Shown: piece after piece, positions 5,572 through 6,172 of the stretch
Layout: the number at the start of each line of letters is the position of its first letter
Position numbering within the stretch: position 1 is the first letter of the stretch
NCBI GenBank assembly: GCA_903905285.1
Contig: CAIVFQ010000137.1
Location: forward strand, 1-6,172
Direction: 5' to 3'
DNA from: an uncultured Alphaproteobacteria bacterium
Lineage (GTDB): Bacteria > Pseudomonadota > Alphaproteobacteria > Paracaedibacterales > CAIULA01
DNA length: 6,172 bases
Position numbers and translations under genes: made by a program
Notes under the pieces: generated by a model
What the model saw: only the letters and a program-made list of their open reading frames with translations
The model's database searches: none
What the model was told of the DNA's origin: nothing

Positions 5572-6063
5572 TTAGTATGAAAAAATTAATTCGATTTTTT
5601 GACCAGCGCGAATTCTCCAGGGTTGTCCTGATATCCCGAATTCTAAATCAGCCACACCATTTTTAGATGCAATTTTAATGAGCTTGCCTTTAAGACGTTC
5701 ATTCAATTTTTTGGTTAATTTATCCATTTTGATCGGATCAGAAAGTATGGAATTATCTGCGCAGTTTACCAATGTCATATGTAACCCAGCAGATATTGGT
5801 TTGTTGCCTAGGTAAATATTTTCGTGAGTATTGAAAAGCAATTTAGCCATGATAAACGAAGGTCCTTTATCATTTTTTATGATAACTATTTCAGATATTT
5901 TGAAACGCCAGCTTGGTTTAATAATGGCGCTGTACTTGGTGCTGACAGTTTCAATATCTGGAGGTGTTTCGCCGCAATCAACGAATAAAATATTGCAGAC
6001 TTGAGCTAAAGTTTCAGAAGAGTGAAATCCCCTCGGGCTTGTATACAATAACGTTGCATGCAT
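5572..6063 (-). CDS. Hypothetical protein, 5' end probably frameshifted
   Basis: Not recognised. The frame encodes 163 residues from ATG 6063, preceded by GGTGAGG, a plausible ribosome site with short spacing. The protein has mixed composition with many beta-prone stretches, a basic Lys-rich segment (MDKLTKKLNERLKGKLIK) and four cysteines including VCNILFVDC. There is no signal peptide, membrane helix or obvious motif, so it is predicted soluble. Translation in this frame stays open for 27 codons upstream of the ATG (to 6144) without any ATG, GTG or TTG, and those residues (NGQIEIDHYTEKGQLNVGEE) look like real protein. A one-base change in the A-run at 6127-6132 would join them to an ATGATG at 6160. 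It is convergent with rnd. Coding status is likely from length and composition only; it could be a lineage-specific protein or a decaying gene. Confidence 0.6.
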   Translation of the reverse strand: MHATLLYTSPRGFHSSETLAQVCNILFVDCGETPPDIETVSTKYSAIIKPSWRFKISEIVIIKNDKGPSFIMAKLLFNTHENIYLGNKPISAGLHMTLVNCADNSILSDPIKMDKLTKKLNERLKGKLIKIASKNGVADLEFGISGQPWRIRAGQKIELIFSY

Positions 6064-6160
6064 TTCCTCACCAACATTTAGTTGGCCCTTTTCTGTATAG
6101 TGATCAATTTCAATTTGACCATTTTCTTTTTTCGAGACTTTTAACTAAAGATAGCATCAT
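6064..6160 (-). other. Likely out-of-frame 5' segment of the hypothetical gene
   Basis: On the minus strand, tandem ATG codons at 6160 and 6157, with an in-frame TAA just before them (6169-6167), open a frame reading MMLSLVKSLEK. It ends at TGA 6112-6110. Removing one A from the six-A run at 6132-6127 would join it to the open extension of the downstream frame and yield one continuous protein of about 195 residues. No clear ribosome site is visible before 6160, but the window ends only 12 bases away. Explanations are a true frameshift mutation, a base-call error in the homopolymer, or programmed or transcriptional slippage. Confidence 0.4.
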
Positions 6161-6172
6161 TAAATTTTAGGG

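Noticed and set aside
5473..5666. Possible plus-strand promoter (TTGAAT, 18-base spacer, TATAAA at 5497-5502) leading to tiny frames at 5536-5580 (14 codons) and 5577-5666 (29 codons)
   Set aside because: The frames are very short, resemble nothing known, and the second overlaps the 3' end of the minus-strand gene. The promoter-like boxes, and a nearby TTGACA at 5489 with no -10, are easily met by chance in AT-rich DNA.
5964..6170. Plus-strand frame of 68 codons at the right end
   Set aside because: It is antisense to the longer unknown gene, whose composition is more protein-like; there is no ribosome site of note.
1..6172. CRISPR array, toxin-antitoxin, restriction or other defence system, transposase
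   Set aside because: There is no regularly spaced repeat, and none of the proteins carries motifs of these systems; the recognised genes are housekeeping.

Overview
The window is a compact, AT-leaning stretch of an alphaproteobacterial chromosome. SucB, a two-domain Nfu, a short single-domain RNase D, RutE and CvpA all have the alphaproteobacterial form, and SucB reads closest to Rickettsiales-type SucB. Together with one truncated gene and a dispersed-type palindromic repeat, this suggests a host-associated lineage such as Holosporales or Rickettsiales. That placement is inferred from remembered family features, not from a search.

Layout. 1-710 (minus strand): a broken AlkD-type DNA alkylation repair gene whose last third is replaced by unrelated sequence, plus a possible ORF leaving the left edge. 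728-1783 (plus): an orphan sucB encoding the E2 of 2-oxoglutarate dehydrogenase, without sucA or lpd beside it and without the peripheral-subunit-binding domain. 1801-3003 (plus): a good promoter, a strong Shine-Dalgarno, an nfu Fe-S carrier gene that appears to start at CTG, and an overlapping lytic transglycosylase gene. 3004-3287: an intergenic region holding a nested palindromic repeat. 3288-5372 (plus): a tight rutE-cvpA-rnd cluster, each gene apparently starting with GTG. 5373-5571: a strong hairpin between convergent genes. 5572-6160 (minus): an unrecognised gene whose 5' end looks frameshifted.

Functionally this is mostly housekeeping: TCA cycle, Fe-S delivery, peptidoglycan cleavage, a small flavoenzyme, an inner-membrane protein and RNA 3' processing. 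I see no defence system, CRISPR array, tRNA, rRNA, transposase or recognisable phage module. The observations most worth checking are the SucB without its E3-binding domain (an architecture known from mitochondrial E2o), the CTG start of nfu, the one-base disruption in the A-run at the start of the right-hand gene, and the repeat at 3100-3190.
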